NCBI RefSeq assembly: GCF_039555335.1
Contig: NC_092628.1
Span: 37,098,965-37,162,964 of the forward strand
Direction: 5' to 3'
Length of the DNA: 64,000 bases
From: Amphiura filiformis
Taxonomy: Eukaryota > Echinodermata > Ophiuroidea > Amphilepidida > Amphiuridae
Position numbers and translations under genes: made by a program. Position 1 is the first letter of the stretch. Every line of letters begins with the position of its first letter. The notes under the pieces are model-generated. The model did no database searches and was not told where the DNA came from. It worked only from the letters and a program-made list of their open reading frames with translations. Positions 45,177 through 58,261 of this stretch are shown piece by piece.

Positions 45177-45719
45177 TCATAACCTCATTAATATACGCGA
45201 TACATGCGATGATTGCGATCCAATCATTTATATTTATTTGGCAAAACGCAAACGCTGAACGCGGTCACTAATAAACAACAGTGGACCTCCGCGCCGTCAG
45301 CGTAAATATTAGTAACCTCCGCGTGCGCAGTGTTGTGCGTCGAACAAATTACGAGAGCTCTGGCTGCCGTATTTGGATTGCGCGCTACCATATTTGCACA
45401 GATTGTGATACACACTTCTGTTATTGGTTGTTCTGTTTTAGCCTGATCGATTCTTGAAAAGGCAAAACGTAAAAATTGTTTATTTTTGAGCAAAATTGTG
45501 TGATATTTTGTAAAGTGAAGAGATGAAAGTGATGGTTATGAATGAGGTTAATAACTTTGCATCGGTAATATATCGGGCATTGAAAAATCTAAAGATTTTG
45601 TCTTTGGACCTCGGAATATCCCTCGGGCGAGGGATATTCCTCGGTTCCAAAGGCAAAATGTTTAGATTTTTCACAATGCCCTCCAAATAACCGATGCGCA
45701 GTTATTAACCTCTAATTAA
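45177..45719. mobile_element. Element J, copy 1 (about 543 bp)
   Basis: It matches the complement of 52420-52976. Shared blocks are CATAACCTCATTAAT at the left end, GATTGCGATCCAATCAT, GCCGTATTTGGATTGCGCG, GCCTGATCGATT, and a strong hairpin of about 190 bp (AGGTTAATAACTTTGCATCGG with CCGATGCGCAGTTATTAACCT). No protein recognised; probably a non-autonomous DNA element. Confidence 0.75.
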
Positions 45720-46121
45720 TACCCTGTATCTTATCACATCCGCAGTCAAATAAATTAAGACCGGGAAAGGATGTAAGTCTATGTTTGCTCACAGAGATGT
45801 ACAGGAGATGTACTTTCATGTTATTCCACCAAACCGGTCTTCGGTGGTCTTTGTTTTCAGTGGTACATTAATTGCCCATAGCATTTAGACTTCCAGTCCT
45901 TATACCCATTTTAATCTATGATCATTCACACATTGACGCTCTCTATGAGGTGATATTGAATATTCATAATAATGATCATATATATGATTCAGCCGCCATT
46001 CTTAAAAATGCATAATTGTCTTGTCTTAGCAATGCTAAAGACTATGTACATTGTGCAGACAGTTGGGTAGGCTTTCCTCAATATTGGAAATATCTTGATC
46101 ATTTAACACAAGAAACATTAA

Positions 46122-46585
46122 AGCCATATTATAACATTTTCATACAAAATAGATTAGCATTTCTTTGCCATAAAATGTTAGTTTTACTGTCAAATATATC
46201 CCTTTTATTTTTGAGCCGAACAACTACGGCAAAGCAAAGAAAATTGGAATTTACTACCAGCGATATATAAGCCAATACGCACTACTCCTTCGGTCATGTT
46301 ATGGTACGACCCTTTGTTGTGTAGATCACCGTCCCCGCAGCACGCCGTGTAATGCGTACTGTGTGTTATGAACATCGTGTATGCGTCAACTAATAATTCC
46401 ATTGTAATAATAAAGCGCCGGTTCCATCGCTTTATTCAAAATCTCGGATTTTGACAAAACTACAGCACCTAGAGTCTTGATTTTTGCAGGGTATATTGGT
46501 TTAATAAAGTACAATATAATCGTGTAAAAATGAATTTTAAAAAATCAGTGAGGGCATCCTCCTCAGCAAATGTTATAATATGGCT
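46122..46585 (-). mobile_element. MITE K, inverted copy
   Basis: 464 bp between TTAA at 46118-46121 and 46586-46589, in the orientation opposite to 27424-27885. Ends AGCCATATTATAACATTTT and AATGTTATAATATGGCT are inverted repeats. Length, interior and target agree with the copy at 27 kb. Confidence 0.85.
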
Positions 46586-46589
46586 TTAA

Positions 46590-49500
46590 TGTGGTTCTTT
46601 GCACTCTAGGCGTTCTTCTTTCGCGAAATTAAGCTTTTTTGATATGTATGTATTTTGTAATGTTTTTAATAAACAAAAGCAAAAAATTAAACCCCAACTG
46701 TATTTTGGATGGATTTTATTTTACTATTTCACTTGTATTAACAACTTAACAGTGAAGACTCTTTGTTGCATCAGCCGGGCACACACACAACAACGCATCA
46801 TGTTGTGTAGTTGTGCAAGTTATTAACATGCAGATATGCTATGCCTATGCAATGCTTATCAGCATGCATGGTGCAACCATTAAAAGCAAACCCCTAAAAC
46901 TCTGCCCCTTCTGGGCCTGGGTTCATTCAGTTCAAATAGCTATTGCTATAGCTGTTTGTCTGGTCTTGTTTCAGTTCACAGAACTTATTCAAGCATTATT
47001 TTTAGAATTTAGCACATGTCACAGGCATTAATTAATTAATTAATTAATTAATTAATTGTGCCTGTCCCAGGAGCAATCTACCTCTCCAAAATGACAGGTG
47101 GACGGGTGGCTAGCTAATAGTAATACCCTGATTACGGGCCATTTGTGGTGGATGGTCACACATGCATGATTTGATCTTTATTGCACTAATGTTGGCAAAA
47201 TATGCCATATTGGTAAGGACATCCTACTGACTACTACAAGAATAACCTGCCACTAGTTTTGAGCAGATGTTACACCATGTATAATGTAGCCCAGCCTTGA
47301 TGATTGACCGCACCCATGCAGATTGTGCACCTTCATAGAGAAACCAGTAACTGTCAAATGAGCACAAACTGCATGGGAAATTCTAGACTACACACCACAC
47401 AGAAAATAGTGATACATTAGATCACCTGCTGTCATCCATGGTTACAAACTTAATAAACTAGACATAGGGGCATGCATCAATCACATAAAATTGGCAATTT
47501 GGTAAAAAAAATAAAATCTCTCATGATCAGTAAAATTACTGAATAAAATTGTTGACACAAATTAAAATCATAAGTATGATTTTATCACACCCACATATCT
47601 ATTTTAGAGTAATGCATTTATGTGGTGTTTCCCCCTCATTTAAATGATTTACACCTTTATTCAATATACATCTTCATTCATTTAAAAAAGAGACCCATTT
47701 TATTACATGATGTACGTGCCATATTATGGTAATACGTACAGCTTTATATGTTGGATAAAATCATATTGGTAAAATAGCAAATTATGTACATCAGGCTCAC
47801 TTTAATTAAGCTTGCTTAATTCCATTGTTTTCCATGAATTCTGTTATTCATTTTACATATTTTAGCAAGTTATATCAAATTAAACACATCCTAAAGAACA
47901 CAATGGAAGATCATTAAACAGAGAGTACTTTGGTTAACAAAGTTGTATAAAACAATTTACACACACATCAATACAAAATTCAACTCTTACAGAAAAGGTG
48001 GATACCAATACTTTCTATAATTTAAAAACATATTCACAGCTGCAGACAAAATTTAAATCATACTTTTAATTTAGTTCAACTCTCAAATCTTATAAGTTCC
48101 AGCACCAAACATTCTTGCCAATAATTATTTGCAATCTATTTTCATAAAATTCATGAAAACAAAACAACTTATCGTCAATGTTCTGTTGCTATACAATGTG
48201 GTCAAATTTTAAACAAAATATGATTGAATTCATTATGTCTACTATCAGGGCTGACTGTTGAGTGATCCGCTTTCACTGATCTGTCATAAGTTGTATCCAA
48301 ATGTCTATTTCATGATAATCACGATCATACCCAACTGTGCACAAATGTCCCCTCTGTGATATCCACTAGTGCACAAGTTCAAGTAAACTGGAACACAGTG
48401 TAGGCATGTAGTGACAATAAGCCATTCACTGATGACAATGAAATCTTGAAGCCAAACCTTCAATGTAACCCTTTTCCAATTGGGGTTTCCTGTACAACTC
48501 CATAAATGCCATACACAGGTCAAAAAAGAAGCTCAATTTTGACAGTGTAACACAGACCCTAGACACTTTCTATGTAATGATATGTTGACATCCTGTATTC
48601 TGGTACATTTGTGTACATAATCTTATATAACTATGCATTTATTAACTTTACATACTATTTATAAAAGAGAAAAGATGAAAAACTTCCAAAACTGGTCTAA
48701 AATCCTAACATTGAATTAGTTTTTTAAATTGGTTTAGTGGTGGATTTCTTGACAAACTAAATTAATTTACATTGTGTACTCACAATAATTGCTTTATTAT
48801 TTACCTGTCTTGTCTCAAGCTCAGTTAACGCATGTTAGATTTCACAGTGGCAGACCCAAATCAGTGTGTTTACGTGCACGGTTGCATCACCTGTGAACAG
48901 ACGAATCGCCATTCTACACATGTATATACGCCCGGCGGAATTAGGTTACAGTGCATAATTCAAATCTGCCACTGCAAAATCCAACATGGCGTTATTTTAC
49001 TCTCAACTTGAGGCAAGACAGACTTTAGTTAGGTTTGCTACCTGTTTCCAAAACTTAAATGGAAATACACACAACAAAAAATTGAAGACAATAAAAGCAT
49101 CAATTGCAAGGATCCCATAAAGCATTGAAATGGCATCATGTTACCAAATTTATAGCAACATATCAACACAACATGTACATGAAAATCATCAAACCATTTT
49201 GCACAACCAAATACCCAAAACACCACACATGAAACACATCACACAGTAGATGAATTCTAATTTCACAGCAAATGCTTGGTTTTATGATTTATAAATCTTG
49301 TACAAGCCAAGCTTGTACAAATTTTTCCAATTAGAATGTTCTTAGGCCTACTGATTGTTGGTTTACATATATCTTGATCAACAATTAGTTGAGACAATTT
49401 TATATTTGCATATTTATGCCATTAAAATTAAGTCCAAATATCTATGCCATTATTAACATCCTTTATTCAGAGAGTTACAGTACAAATATCGATAAAATCA

Positions 49501-51345
49501 AGTAACTTAGCCAGCATTTTTGTATTTAGTAAAACCTCATCACTGCACATAGTGTAAGCACCCCGGTATCTTGCTATGTTAACTAACTACAAAAATACGA
49601 TATATGGGGTGATTTTTCTATGGCTTCAGGGGAAAATGGAGCCGTACTCAAATCTGAGCTCTTTAGAAACAGATCATAAAGCTTTAAGAACTCATCACAA
49701 CATGATTATCATTTATACACAAATGCACCAGGAAATGATTATAATAATATGTTCTTTGATATATGCAAATAAGTATATACTAGGCCATGGTCGATTTTTG
49801 ATAAATAACGAATATGTTATTATTATGTATTCCAAATCTTGTGATACCTCATGCATTCAACTAGAAGCATGATTATATAATTTCCTTTCATGTCAACATT
49901 CAATTGTATAGTGACTATTGTGGAAAAGTGATGTTATAACCCCTAAAAAAGATGTGGTAAATCTATCAATTATTGTGGACAAATTAATACAAATCGGTGT
50001 TTTTATTGTTCAAATGTAATAGCTAGAGTATGCACCATGAGCAAGCAGACTATGGAGAAGTCTAGCAAATAACCAATTTCACGCCCCAATGGATTTGTGC
50101 ATCTATCGGGACCTATATTTTGTGATGCTATAATTTTGACATGCTGAATGTTGCAATCTTATCAGTGAACATCAAAAGAAAAGCTAGGTTGATCTTTGTG
50201 TCAAAATATTACACAGAATTTCTGGTGTAGATTTTTGTATACTATTTTATACTGTGTTAAATGCCTTTTATGCTCTGCGCATCTAGTTACTCATCTTTCA
50301 TGTTAGAAACTCAAGAAAATCTTAATTTTGGTCAGTTTTTAATTACAAAGATTTTTTATTTCGTCATGATTCGCTGGGCATAACTATTGGTTAGTTTTCC
50401 CGACTACAAAAATAATTATTTACCCGGTGTTGATGTTGTGCTGGATTAAGTTAGCTACTTCTGATCATAAAGTTAACCATAATTATGTGACTTTGATACC
50501 TTTTCTATTGACAATGATTTGTGTTAACAAAATAAACAGTTTAGATCCCATCACCTACAAAAATTGCATTTGGGATAATTCAAATGTAATTCTCTTTTTA
50601 ATAAAAAACAATGGATGTTTGCATTGGTATCTTGGTTCTAGATTTATACAGAATGGGTCACATTTAGTAATTGAAATGAAGGCGACACCACCTGATTCAG
50701 TCAGCCAAAGGAGGCAATTTTGAAAATCAACCTACACATGTATTCATCAGTAACTAAGCATACTTTTGCTTTGGTAGCGATGAACTTTTCAATTTTATAA
50801 TAGCAATTTTCTTGTATATACATTATAATCTGATCCCCATTTTTGCTATTCCTCAATTTCACAATTGCCACCTTTGGCCTGGTTGGATCACATCTTTCCA
50901 GTACCCTACATTACACCTTTTCAGCAGATGATCAAAAATCTTCAGCAACTATGTGAATGTAAACAAAATCACCTCAGTTAATCATACACTGGTGAGAGTG
51001 ACTTTGATTATTGCATGGCTTGGTATGATCATCCTCCCCAATTATGTACTACACTGCTATATTACTTGGCAGCGTATAGAACATGGTATCCACTGTGTGG
51101 TCAAATACATGTTCAAATCACCAAAAATTGATTGGGTGAATAATGTTTTGATGCTTGTGCATGATCAGTGTTTTTCATAAAAATCATCCTGAAAAGGTCT
51201 ATAACTATGACCAGACAGTATGGCATTGAGTTAATCCTTACGTTATTCACCAGGACCTACCACTGCTTTAGCTGCCAGAGTGATTCCACACCCTCCTCAA
51301 CCTACCACTGCATTGATCCACCAAGATGCCTCTCCCCTCCTTCCC
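46590..51345. other. Convergent intergenic region and SLC25A44 3' UTR
   Basis: 4.7 kb of AT-rich sequence without recognisable coding exons. It includes a (TTAA)n run at 47027-47056 and a fold-back at 48800-49035. Several minus-strand AATAAA hexamers occur (for example 50355-50360 and about 50000), any of which could end the SLC25A44 transcript. Confidence 0.5.
48800..49035. repeat. Short fold-back, about 236 bp
   Basis: CTGTCTTGTCTCAAGCTCAG, TAACGCATGTTAGAT and GTGGCAGA at the left pair, with mismatches, with TCTGCCACTG, ATCCAACATGGCGTTA and CTTGAGGCAAGACAG at the right. Confidence 0.65.
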
Positions 51346-51537
51346 CTACCACTGCCTGGAGTCAGCTAATTCTGACCGTAGACTTAGCCGTTTGAGTGAC
51401 TCATATCCTACAATGATGACAAGACTGGACGGCATGGCATTGAGAAGACGAGCAGTCAAACCTTTGGTCATTCCTTTGGCACCTTCTTCTTCTATTAGTT
51501 TGCTGAATGTTAGCAGTATGGAATTACCTCCATAGAC
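51346..51537 (-). CDS. SLC25A44: SLC25A44-like exon 3 with stop codon
   Basis: A 192-nt terminal coding exon, entered in phase 0 at acceptor ctgtcacag. It encodes VYGGNSILLTFSKLIEEEG through DSRQW and stops at TAG. The C-terminal tail is typical of SLC25A44. Candidate minus-strand AATAAA signals lie downstream, the nearest noticed at 50355-50360. Confidence 0.9.
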   Translation of the reverse strand, partial: VYGGNSILLTFSKLIEEEGAKGMTKGLTARLLNAMPSSLVIIVGYESLKRLSLRSELADSRQW

Positions 51538-53624
51538 CTGTGACAGAATCAAGCAAATCAGAACATACTCCTGAATATTTCATAGGGTTTGTAAATGACA
51601 TGATATCATGATGAAACATGGAGATATCCTTATATAAATTCATGCTCAGTCCATCATACCAATACCATGTTGACAGCTTCTTGATTGACACATTCAAAGA
51701 AAAAGTAAAGGTTGTTTGAAAATGACTACATGCAATTTTAGAAGTCTCTCAACTAAGTCCAATATTGCACACACAGTTATAGGTCTTGTGCAGGTGATCC
51801 AATTTTATCTTTTTTTTTTCTATTTTTTTTTTCTACTTTGGTTTAATGACCTTGACAGGCCCACATATGACGTTTAACTTGGGTATTTCAATCCATTTTG
51901 TCCATTTTGACAAAAACAAGTTTTCAAGGCTACATAGAAAAACATGGATTAACCCATTTTGGCTTCCAAAATCCAAAATTATCTTTCAGTCCTATCATTT
52001 ATAAGGATCAATAAGACCACCCTTCTTTAATGACATTTTAAGAGACAACAGCTGCAAGCAGAATTAACTCTGTATTCCCTAGCATCTTCATCTATAAACA
52101 ACCTTATTGAAACATGTACAAATGAAATTGTGGAAATTTGCTATTTTGAAGATTACATCAAGGCAGACAATTTGACACAATGACCTCAAAATCACCTAAT
52201 GTGCACCAACACAGATTATGAGATTGCTTTCAAATAAGCCCAATTGGCATTGTAACTTCCGGTTTTTATTGAGCAGTTTTGGGACACTTTGACCTCTGAC
52301 ATATTGGGAAATTGTAATAATGTTATCATTACAATAGAGTTATTCCATGCCAACTCAACATGAAAGTTAACCCATACTCATGGATTTTTTCCTTATTTTG
52401 TGTACTGGTAGATACTATTTAGAGGTTAATAACTGCGCGATCGGTTATTTGGAGGGCATTGAAAAATCTAAACATTTTGCCTTTGAACCGAGGAATATCC
52501 CGAGGGCGCAGCCCCGAGGGATATTCCGAGGTCCAAAGCAAAATGTTTAGATTTTTCACAATGCCCGATATATAACCGATGCAAAGTTATTAACCTCATT
52601 CATAACCGCTACTTAGATCTTTTAACTTTACAAAATAACACAAAATTTTCTCAAAAGTTTGTAAAATAAACAATTTTTACATCTTCCCTTCCCCAAAATC
52701 GATCAGGCTAAAACAAAACGACCAATAACAAAAGTGTGTATCAGAATCTGTGCAAATATGGTAGCGCCGCAATCCAAATACGGCAGCCAGCGCCAAGCAG
52801 TTCGTTGGACGCTTTAAATACGGCGCACGCAGAAGTCAATTGTGTGCGACATTGGAACAATTACGCATTTTGCGGTCAATTGTGAGATATTAATGACATC
52901 GATTTGCGTTCGCGCTTTCACAAATAATAAAATATGATTGGATCGCACGCATCGCGTTTATTAATGAGGTTATGAATGAGAAATGAAAAACCTGAAAATT
53001 TGAGGTTGTAACTCCCTTTCGTTTCCGCGCTACAGCAATTTGAAATTCAGGGGGGCACACGAAAATAACGCGTCGCGATGTCTACTTTGATTTTCAAGGT
53101 GGCGTAATTTCAAAAGTATATATCCCACACCCTGAAAATTTGTATTCTGGGCTAACTTTTGTGTAGAATCCAAATATGCAACTTAGAAGTTCATAGGATA
53201 CACCATATTAAAGATAAGATGATCTAAACATAGCCGAAAATCAAAGCTGGACCCACTTCAGGGGGGTCGAATCACCAAAACCCAAAATATTTTTAGGGTC
53301 CAAATTTTGACATCTTTAGCCTGCACCCCCTACTATCAGTGCTGACGCTGAGTATAGTCCCACCCCGCTTTTGGGTGAACATTTTTCAAAATTGGGGGTG
53401 GGACTATACTCAATTTTTTCAGTTTTGGAGTGTCCTGGACCTAGACCTAAATGCTAGGATCATTCATGGTTGACCTAAAAAATATAAAAATTTCAAGATG
53501 TTTTATTATTTTATTAATATGAAAATTGCATTGAATTTGAATGCATTTTGAAATCATTAATGATTTCAAAATATGACATGAATACAAATTATCAATTTTC
53601 ATATTAAAATAACAAAACATCTTG

Positions 53625-53661
<37 letters not shown>

Positions 53662-53740
53662 GTCAACCATGAATGATCCTAGCATTTAGGTCTAGGTCCT
53701 GGGACACTCCAAAGCCGAAAAAAATAACTTAAAAAAAAAA

Positions 53741-53777
<37 letters not shown>

Positions 53778-56700
53778 CTGAAATTTTCCGAAAGTTTGGG
53801 GGTGGGACTTTACTCGAAGGTGGGACTATACTCGCGTCAGTACGGTACTCACACACAAAAGAAGAGGCCAATTCCAAATTGTTGAACTGAGTTACAGGCC
53901 TTCAAAAATGAACAAAATAAATTTTGGACCTAAATTGACCCCCCTGGAAATCCACATCAGACACCTCGAACCAACTTCTCTTGGAGATATGTTTGAGCTA
54001 CATGCTATATAACTATGCCTTGAAAGAGGCATTTTGGTTTCTCAATTCCTTCACTATGAATCACTAGTATCATTCTCATCATAGACTTCTACAGTTAAGT
54101 AAATGGGGTCAACGACTTTCCACAATAGAGAGCAATGGGACTAAGGATGCTGTTGATTTAAAGTGAAGGAATCAAGAAACCAGATTGAAACTTCTCTGGC
54201 TACATTGTATGGCATATATCTCAAACATATATCAAACAGAAGTTGGTTCGAGGTGTCTGATGTGGACTTTCAGGGGGGTCTATTTAGGGCCAAATTTAAT
54301 TTCGTTCATTTTTGAAGACCTGTAACTCAATTGAACAAGTTGGAATTGGCTCTTTCTTTTGTGTGTGAGTAGTAGGGGGTGCAGACTAAAGATGACAAAA
54401 TTTGGGACTTACAAATATTTTGGGGTTTGGTGATACGACCCCCCTGAAATGGGTCCAGCTTTGATTTTCGGCTATGTTTAGACCATCATATCTTCAATAT
54501 ATGGTATATCCTATTAACTTCTAAGTTGCTTTTTTGGATTCTACACAAAAAGTTAGCCCAGAATACACATTTTCAGGGGTATGGGATATGTACTTTTGAA
54601 ATTACGGCTCCTTGAAAATCAAAGTAGACCTCGCGACGCGTTATTTGCGGGTGGCCCCCCTAAATTTCAAATTGCTCTAGCGCGGAAACGAAGGGGAGTT
54701 ACGACCTCAAATTTTCAAGTTCTCAATAGTATCTACCAGTACACAAAATAAGGAAAAAATCCATGAGTATGGGTTAACTTTCATGTTGAGTTGGCATGGA
54801 ATGACTCAATATTTAAATAATTAATTTATACGTAATAATATGCTTTAAAAAAAATTCCTCTAATATTTTGTACACACAAAAAAAATTTTCCCGGTATAGG
54901 TCAGAAGTCAAAGTGTCCTAAAACTGCAAAAACTGTCCCACAATGCATTGCCAATTTTAATGGTGATATGGCTTATTCTGCCTGCACCACATTAATTCTT
55001 CCCAGCCCAGCCAGTATACCAGTCCTTACCTGTAATCTAGTCCTGACAATATCCATTGGATTGGTTAACGTTGCTGCTGTAGCACCTGCTGCTGGTCCTG
55101 CCATGGCTTGAATTGCAATTGCAGGAATTGACAGCTCTAGATTACCTTGTAATAATGAGGCTAATCTCTCTGCAGAGACAAATACAATATGAAATGTGTC
55201 ATAATGTCTGCTCAATTTGAAGGAAATCAAAAAGCTCATTGTAGTAGCTCCAAACCAGTAAATAGAGCTTACAGAAGACCTCTTCAATTGTTAAGAAGCC
55301 CCTACAATCCTGCAAAAAAAAGTCCTGGGACACTTAGTACCATGCATTAAAATGGACCCATATCCCCTTATACAATGTTGATTCAAGCCGTGTTGTGTTG
55401 TTGCCTGTTGGGTCCATCAACATCGGTTGGGGAGGAATATCTTCAAAAAGGGTTCAAGCTACAAAATGAACATGCACAATTGTTTGAAAAACAACAAACT
55501 TGTAAATGTAAACAGTATAACATATAAAGCAGAGATGTAAGTGAGGTAATGATCCACTTCCTGAAAGGTGAGGCGTGCAACGGGGGTCCATGGGGCAAAG
55601 CCCCAAGCGAGGGTTCACCCCCTCACAAAAATTATTTTTGCTCTTTTTATGACAAATTATCATCATCCAATTCCGAAAATGTTTTAAAAAAATGTTTAAA
55701 AATTTTTTTCCGGAATTCCGGACATTTCCAGAAGTCTTACATCTCTGAACATAAGGAAAACAATGAGCATGATGCAGCAAGTGTCCCAACACATTTTGTC
55801 CAGGATTATAGGAGTTAATCATTTTACAGTACATTGTGTCCAACTGTGTCATCAGCCAGATGTTATGGCTCTGATGATATGCCGTCATCCTAGATTGCCA
55901 AGCCATAAATCATCAGAGCCATAATATCTGGCTGATGACACAATTGGTACTGTGAAAGCGCTTTTTTTAAACTTTCACACTGCTACATTTGATTGCTTAC
56001 TGGGAGTGCTTTCACAGTACCAACTGTGTCATCAGCCAGATGTTATGGCTCTGATGATATGACGTCATCCTAGATTGTCAAGCCATAAATCATCAGAGCC
56101 ATAATATCCGGCTAAGGACTCAGTTGGTGAAAGCGCTTCCGGAAAGCGATCAAAATTGGGCAGTATTGATGTTAAAAAATTCTTCGAATCTAGTTTCTAC
56201 CACTATGTATGAATATCAAATTTTATTTAAAAGCTTCAACATATTTGCATAATAGTAGGGCCTACTATAGATAAGATTTAAATAATGCACACAATTTTCT
56301 GGACCAGTTAGAGGCAATCTATCATTACATGAGACACTCAAAAGTGTATTCATTCACAGACTGAGATGACTTTTGTTTGTGAATGTGTTATACCATTTGG
56401 AGTTCATAATTGCTGTCGACCTGATTGCCTTTGCCTCACCCATTCCTTTGAATATCCATTTGCAGGGTTTGAATTCGGCTGTATCGCATAGCAGTTTGCT
56501 CCTTATTTTAAAGTAACTGCTACCCAATTTTGCATAATTTTCATTGCACTTTTTATAGTGCTTACTGGTTAGTATATATGGAAGTATCCTGATTATGATG
56601 GATTAGCCAAAATTTTTAAGCGAATTCGAACCCTGTCAGTTTGTGTCCTGACAAAATACTCACCAACATAAAAATGATAAATTGGCCACCACAGAGCACT

Positions 56701-57267
56701 GTTAGGCATAAATGTCATTAAAGATGCCCAATAGCCTCTATAAAATCCCTTCCATCCATCCACATGGTAAATACGCTTAGCAATCTTCAATCCATCCTTG
56801 AGAGTGACTTTCCTTCTTCCTGCTCGCTCCTCCAGGCTTTGACCTTCCAGCATTATATGTTGTGACACAATGTCTATAGGTACTGTGATACTCTGTGCAA
56901 CAAATGAGGCACACCCACCAGCGATGAAAGACTTGGCTGTGTTGTTTAAGTCACCACATCCTTTATGCATTAATTCATATGTGGTAATATAGCATTGCCC
57001 TGAGAATATAGTGAATGTATTGATGATAAACCCTTTATACAAGCCACGGACCCCTTCATACTTTGTGATTTTCTTGAAGGCATCCCAAGTTCCATGGTAG
57101 ATAGCATTTTGTCTCTGTACCTGTAAACGTGTTTTGATAAGACTGGTGGGATATATCATGCCACGTATTGTCATACTTAGTACCATACCAAAAGCATAAA
57201 ATTTTCTCTTATCCATATCATCCCATTCGATGATGCGGATGTTTTTTCTATCCTTTTCATCATTCAT
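51346..57267 (-). CDS. SLC25A44: SLC25A44-like mitochondrial solute carrier, spliced gene (3 coding exons)
   Basis: Inner mitochondrial membrane carrier of the SLC25 family; SLC25A44 in mammals is reported to carry branched-chain amino acids into mitochondria. Coding exons on the minus strand are 57267-56664, 55169-55030 and 51537-51346 (604+140+192 nt, 311 aa plus stop; the human protein is about 314 aa). The three carrier repeats are visible, with signature prolines near residues 40 (PTSLIK, degenerate as in the family), 130 (PIDIVS) and 239 (PMDIVR). Landmarks resembling SLC25A44 from memory are IIEWDDMDKRKFY, SGQCYITTYEL, PNSALWWPIYHFY and the C-terminal VGYESLKRLSLR...DSRQW. An in-frame TAG at 57286-57288 supports the start. 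The second intron (3.5 kb) is mostly a fold-back repeat. The gene is convergent with the TSP1-Ig gene. Confidence 0.93.
52420..52976. mobile_element. Element J, copy 2, inserted in the fold-back arm
   Basis: About 557 bp, inverted relative to 45177-45719. The other arm of the host fold-back reads straight through the insertion point (CTATTGAGAA), which places the edges at roughly 52420 and 52976. Confidence 0.75.
53338..53842. mobile_element. Inner fold-back element with T-rich spacers
   Basis: GAGTATAGTCCCACC near 53350 and GGTGGGACTATACTC near 53820 are complementary, as are TCCTGGACCTAGACCTAAATGC and its complement near 53680-53700. Long T runs (53627-53659, 53748-53772) and a CATTAATGATTTC palindrome lie inside. 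It sits near the middle of the larger fold-back. Confidence 0.75.
55030..55169 (-). CDS. SLC25A44: SLC25A44-like exon 2
   Basis: A 140-nt exon (acceptor tttgtctctgcag, donor GTAAGG), phase 1 in and phase 0 out. It encodes residues 202-248, ERLASLLQGNLELSIP to DIVRTRLQ, including the third carrier signature PMDIVR. Confidence 0.9.
55841..56145. repeat. Two tandem hairpins 180 bp apart in SLC25A44 intron 1
   Basis: Each hairpin (55841-55946 and 56021-56126) pairs ACTGTGTCATCAGCCAGATG and TTATGGCTCTGATGAT with ATCATCAGAGCCATAA and TCTGGCTGATGACAC over about 42 bp. The spacer also pairs (GGTACTGTGAAAGCGC with GAGTGCTTTCACAGTACC). Loops are around 20-25 nt. It could be a MITE or a hairpin RNA source. 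Confidence 0.75.
56664..57267 (-). CDS. SLC25A44: SLC25A44-like exon 1
   Basis: The first 604 coding nt encode residues 1-201, covering carrier repeats 1 and 2. The start context is aaaaATGa and the donor is GTGAGT, in phase 1 after HFYV. Open reading continues a few codons into the intron but diverges from the family there. Confidence 0.92.
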
Positions 57268-57288
57268 TTTTGTTGTTGTGTTTGACTA

Positions 57289-58260
57289 TTGGTGCACAAT
57301 TGAATTTGGAAAATGAGACCAAAGTGTTGACCGTATATTACAATGCTGTAATGTATTTGTCATCAGAACTTGACTGCTGTCACCACACTATCACATTAAT
57401 ACATTGGATGACGGATCACACCTGCAAAATTACAAAAAAATCAGTGATGATTATGTATGATGACTTTTTTCCTGTAGTTAATGACACACACACAAAAATT
57501 TGATAAAATTTAACAATCGGGTTACTTGACAATCACTTGCTGGTGTTGCCGCTATTCAAAATAAACCTCTTTTATATAAGATTTTTCAAGGATTTGAAAG
57601 TCCACTTAGTCCTACAGTCAAATACTAGGAAATTAAGAATTTGGAAATTTCATCTTTTTATGGGAATGTTACCTTTAAAGGCCTATAACTCAAAAACTGG
57701 TGACTTGTTCCGGGTTTTGTTGGAGCTGGTCACATATAGGAATGGTAGCGAGTCTTTATAGCCACAGCATTAATTATTTTATATGTTTTCCTTTCAATTA
57801 ATTTCTAAGCTGAATTATATCCCTTCTTCGAGGCACATGAACACATGCATTCCCCCTTTGCCCATGACATGAAAACGCCAAAAACTGGATATTCTATCTT
57901 CGGTTTTGTCATCTTTCACTTCAACTTCCACAAAATAATTGTTTAAACAGGAATTTATACTGGTTACCTTTGTTTCAGTTTGTTTTGATACTACAAAATA
58001 CCAGAGAAGATATTAAGGAAGAGGAGGTTGATGTGAAACAAAGTATGTGTGAGACCGCTCATTCAAAGTAAATGATGAATCTCATTCAAAGTAAATGATG
58101 AATCACCCTATTTAGCCACTTAACAATAGAATACTACAATGGGTTTGAACCTGGATCGGGTGTGAAACACGCAACTACTTTTAGGGATAGGTTAGTGATT
58201 GCATGTCATCGTAACATGCATACCATACATGCAGGCCCTGTCATCCAGTCAGATTTCAGA
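57289..58260. other. Upstream region of SLC25A44
   Basis: It probably contains the minus-strand promoter and 5' UTR. No core promoter motif is obvious. A 23-bp direct duplication (CTCATTCAAAGTAAATGATG) lies at about 58056-58103. Confidence 0.4.
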
Positions 58261-58261
58261 T

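Larger units (their letters stand above)
52337..54808. mobile_element. 2.5-kb fold-back element in SLC25A44 intron 2
   Basis: The outer ends GAGTTATTCCATGCCAACTC and GAGTTGGCATGGAATGACTC are complementary, and the arms stay complementary for about 1 kb each (for example TTTTGTGTACTGGTAGATACTATT, GCGTCGCGATGTCTACTTTG, CCACATCAGACACCTCGAACC). The left arm is interrupted by element J and the centre by another fold-back. It makes up most of the intron and has no coding capacity. Confidence 0.85.

Noticed and set aside
56593..56663. C-terminal extension of the first SLC25A44 exon
   Set aside because: Reads past a good GTGAGT donor into the intron and diverges from the carrier family; exons 2 and 3 supply the conserved third repeat.
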